DNA of 6,301 bases, from assembly GCA_031281685.1 (NCBI GenBank), contig JAITFA010000068.1, forward strand, positions 1 to 6,301, written 5' to 3'. Position numbers and translations under genes: made by a program. Origin of the DNA: Treponema sp. Lineage in GTDB: Bacteria; Spirochaetota; Spirochaetia; Treponematales; Breznakiellaceae. Under the pieces are notes generated by a model. The model was not told where the DNA came from. It worked only from the letters and a program-made list of their open reading frames with translations, and searched no databases. Below, in pieces: positions 5,976-6,301 of the stretch. Each line of letters begins with the position of its first letter. The first letter of the stretch is position 1.

Positions 5976-5986
5976 AGGAGAATGCT

Positions 5987-6301
5987 ATGGCAAAAAGCAC
6001 TGATTGGCTGCCGAGAGCCCGGACAGGGATTCTGGCAATGTGTCTAAGCTGGATTCTGTACCTGACGGCGGCAAGGCGGACCTCTTGGGGAGTGCCGGAG
6101 GCGGAGTTTACGGAACTGGAGAGCCTGTGTTCCACGGCGCAAGACCTGCTCCAGAAGGCGCAAAACGACGCGGAGCGGACTCACGTCGTCACCGTGGAGT
6201 GTCAGGAGGCGTTTAGGGTACTGGAGGCGAAGATGCGTTTCTTCCGGGACCGCTACTTCAAGATGCCGCCCCTGAGCGAGGGAGACTGGGCAGCCCTGGG
6301 A
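5987..6301 (+). CDS. Hypothetical protein of the 'DWLP...YFKMPPL' family, N-terminal part
   Basis: The frame is open from the ATG at 5987 to the right edge (105 codons, no stop), beginning MAKSTDWLPRARTGILAM and ending near YFKMPPLSEGDWAALG. I recognise this as the N-terminal half of an uncharacterised family common in treponemes and some gut Bacteroidetes: a DWLP start, a mostly helical middle with a conserved 'WG(I/V)P...E...L', and a '(R/K)RYF..PPL...D..ALGL' motif, usually followed by a Pro-rich linker and a beta-rich C-terminal domain (outside the window). Residues 40-90 look amphipathic and helical; there is no signal peptide. GAGGAG six bases upstream supports this start. An in-frame ATG at 5951 would add 12 residues but lacks a ribosome site. 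The upstream 21-bp array is in frame with no stop between. Function is unknown. Confidence 0.78.
   Translation, partial: MAKSTDWLPRARTGILAMCLSWILYLTAARRTSWGVPEAEFTELESLCSTAQDLLQKAQNDAERTHVVTVECQEAFRVLEAKMRFFRDRYFKMPPLSEGDWAALG

Noticed and set aside
6004..6216. A 70-codon plus-strand frame
   Set aside because: It is a frame shadow inside the DWLP-family gene, which has the ribosome site and the family motifs.

Overview
The window looks like chromosome from a spirochaete, most likely a termite-gut type Treponema. The basis is family resemblance, not a database match: the right-edge gene belongs to the 'DWLP...YFKMPPL' hypothetical family I associate with such treponemes, the phosphoglycerate mutase is the long (~560 aa) form, and several short-period tandem repeats lie between genes. 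Genus is inference. There is no rRNA, tRNA, insertion sequence, prophage or CRISPR array.

Layout, left to right. At 1-116 (minus) is the N-terminus of an ABC transporter ATPase that runs off the left edge. Its leader holds a tandem array of 21-bp units (250-417). Next, on the minus strand, come a CTP-transferase/dolichol-kinase-like membrane protein (452-1096) and a DHH/DHHA1 phosphoesterase (1276-2193). The gap between them holds a perfect palindrome overlapping a strong plus-strand promoter, a second hairpin, and possible minus-strand promoters, including a sigma-54-like one. From 2194 to 2617 there is no intact gene, only a possible leader peptide and the remnant of a hexapeptide-repeat sugar O-acetyltransferase (2379-2585, plus). 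A Cof-type HAD phosphatase (2618-3442, plus) faces the independent phosphoglycerate mutase gpmI (3554-5233, minus), with a REP-like hairpin between them. The last kilobase holds a promoter for gpmI, a strong plus-strand promoter (5393-5420), eight perfect copies of a 7-bp repeat, about fifteen 21-bp units, and the start of a plus-strand gene of unknown function (5987 to the right edge).

The intact genes are housekeeping in type: glycolysis (gpmI), lipid or isoprenoid headgroup chemistry (CTP-transferase), nucleotide or polyphosphate turnover (DHH), sugar-phosphate dephosphorylation (HAD) and export (ABC). They do not form one pathway, and strands alternate.

The most interesting part is the right end. 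The 21-bp array is stop-free in the same frame as the 5987 gene, and that open frame reaches back to 5450. An ATG at 5427, just after the strong promoter, reads through the 7-bp repeat and at present hits a stop at 5571. One extra 7-bp copy, or loss of two, would join that ATG in frame to the 21-bp array and the downstream gene; loss of one copy would give a frame that overlaps the gene start. This is what a phase-variation switch would look like, but translation from 5427 and copy-number variation are unproven.
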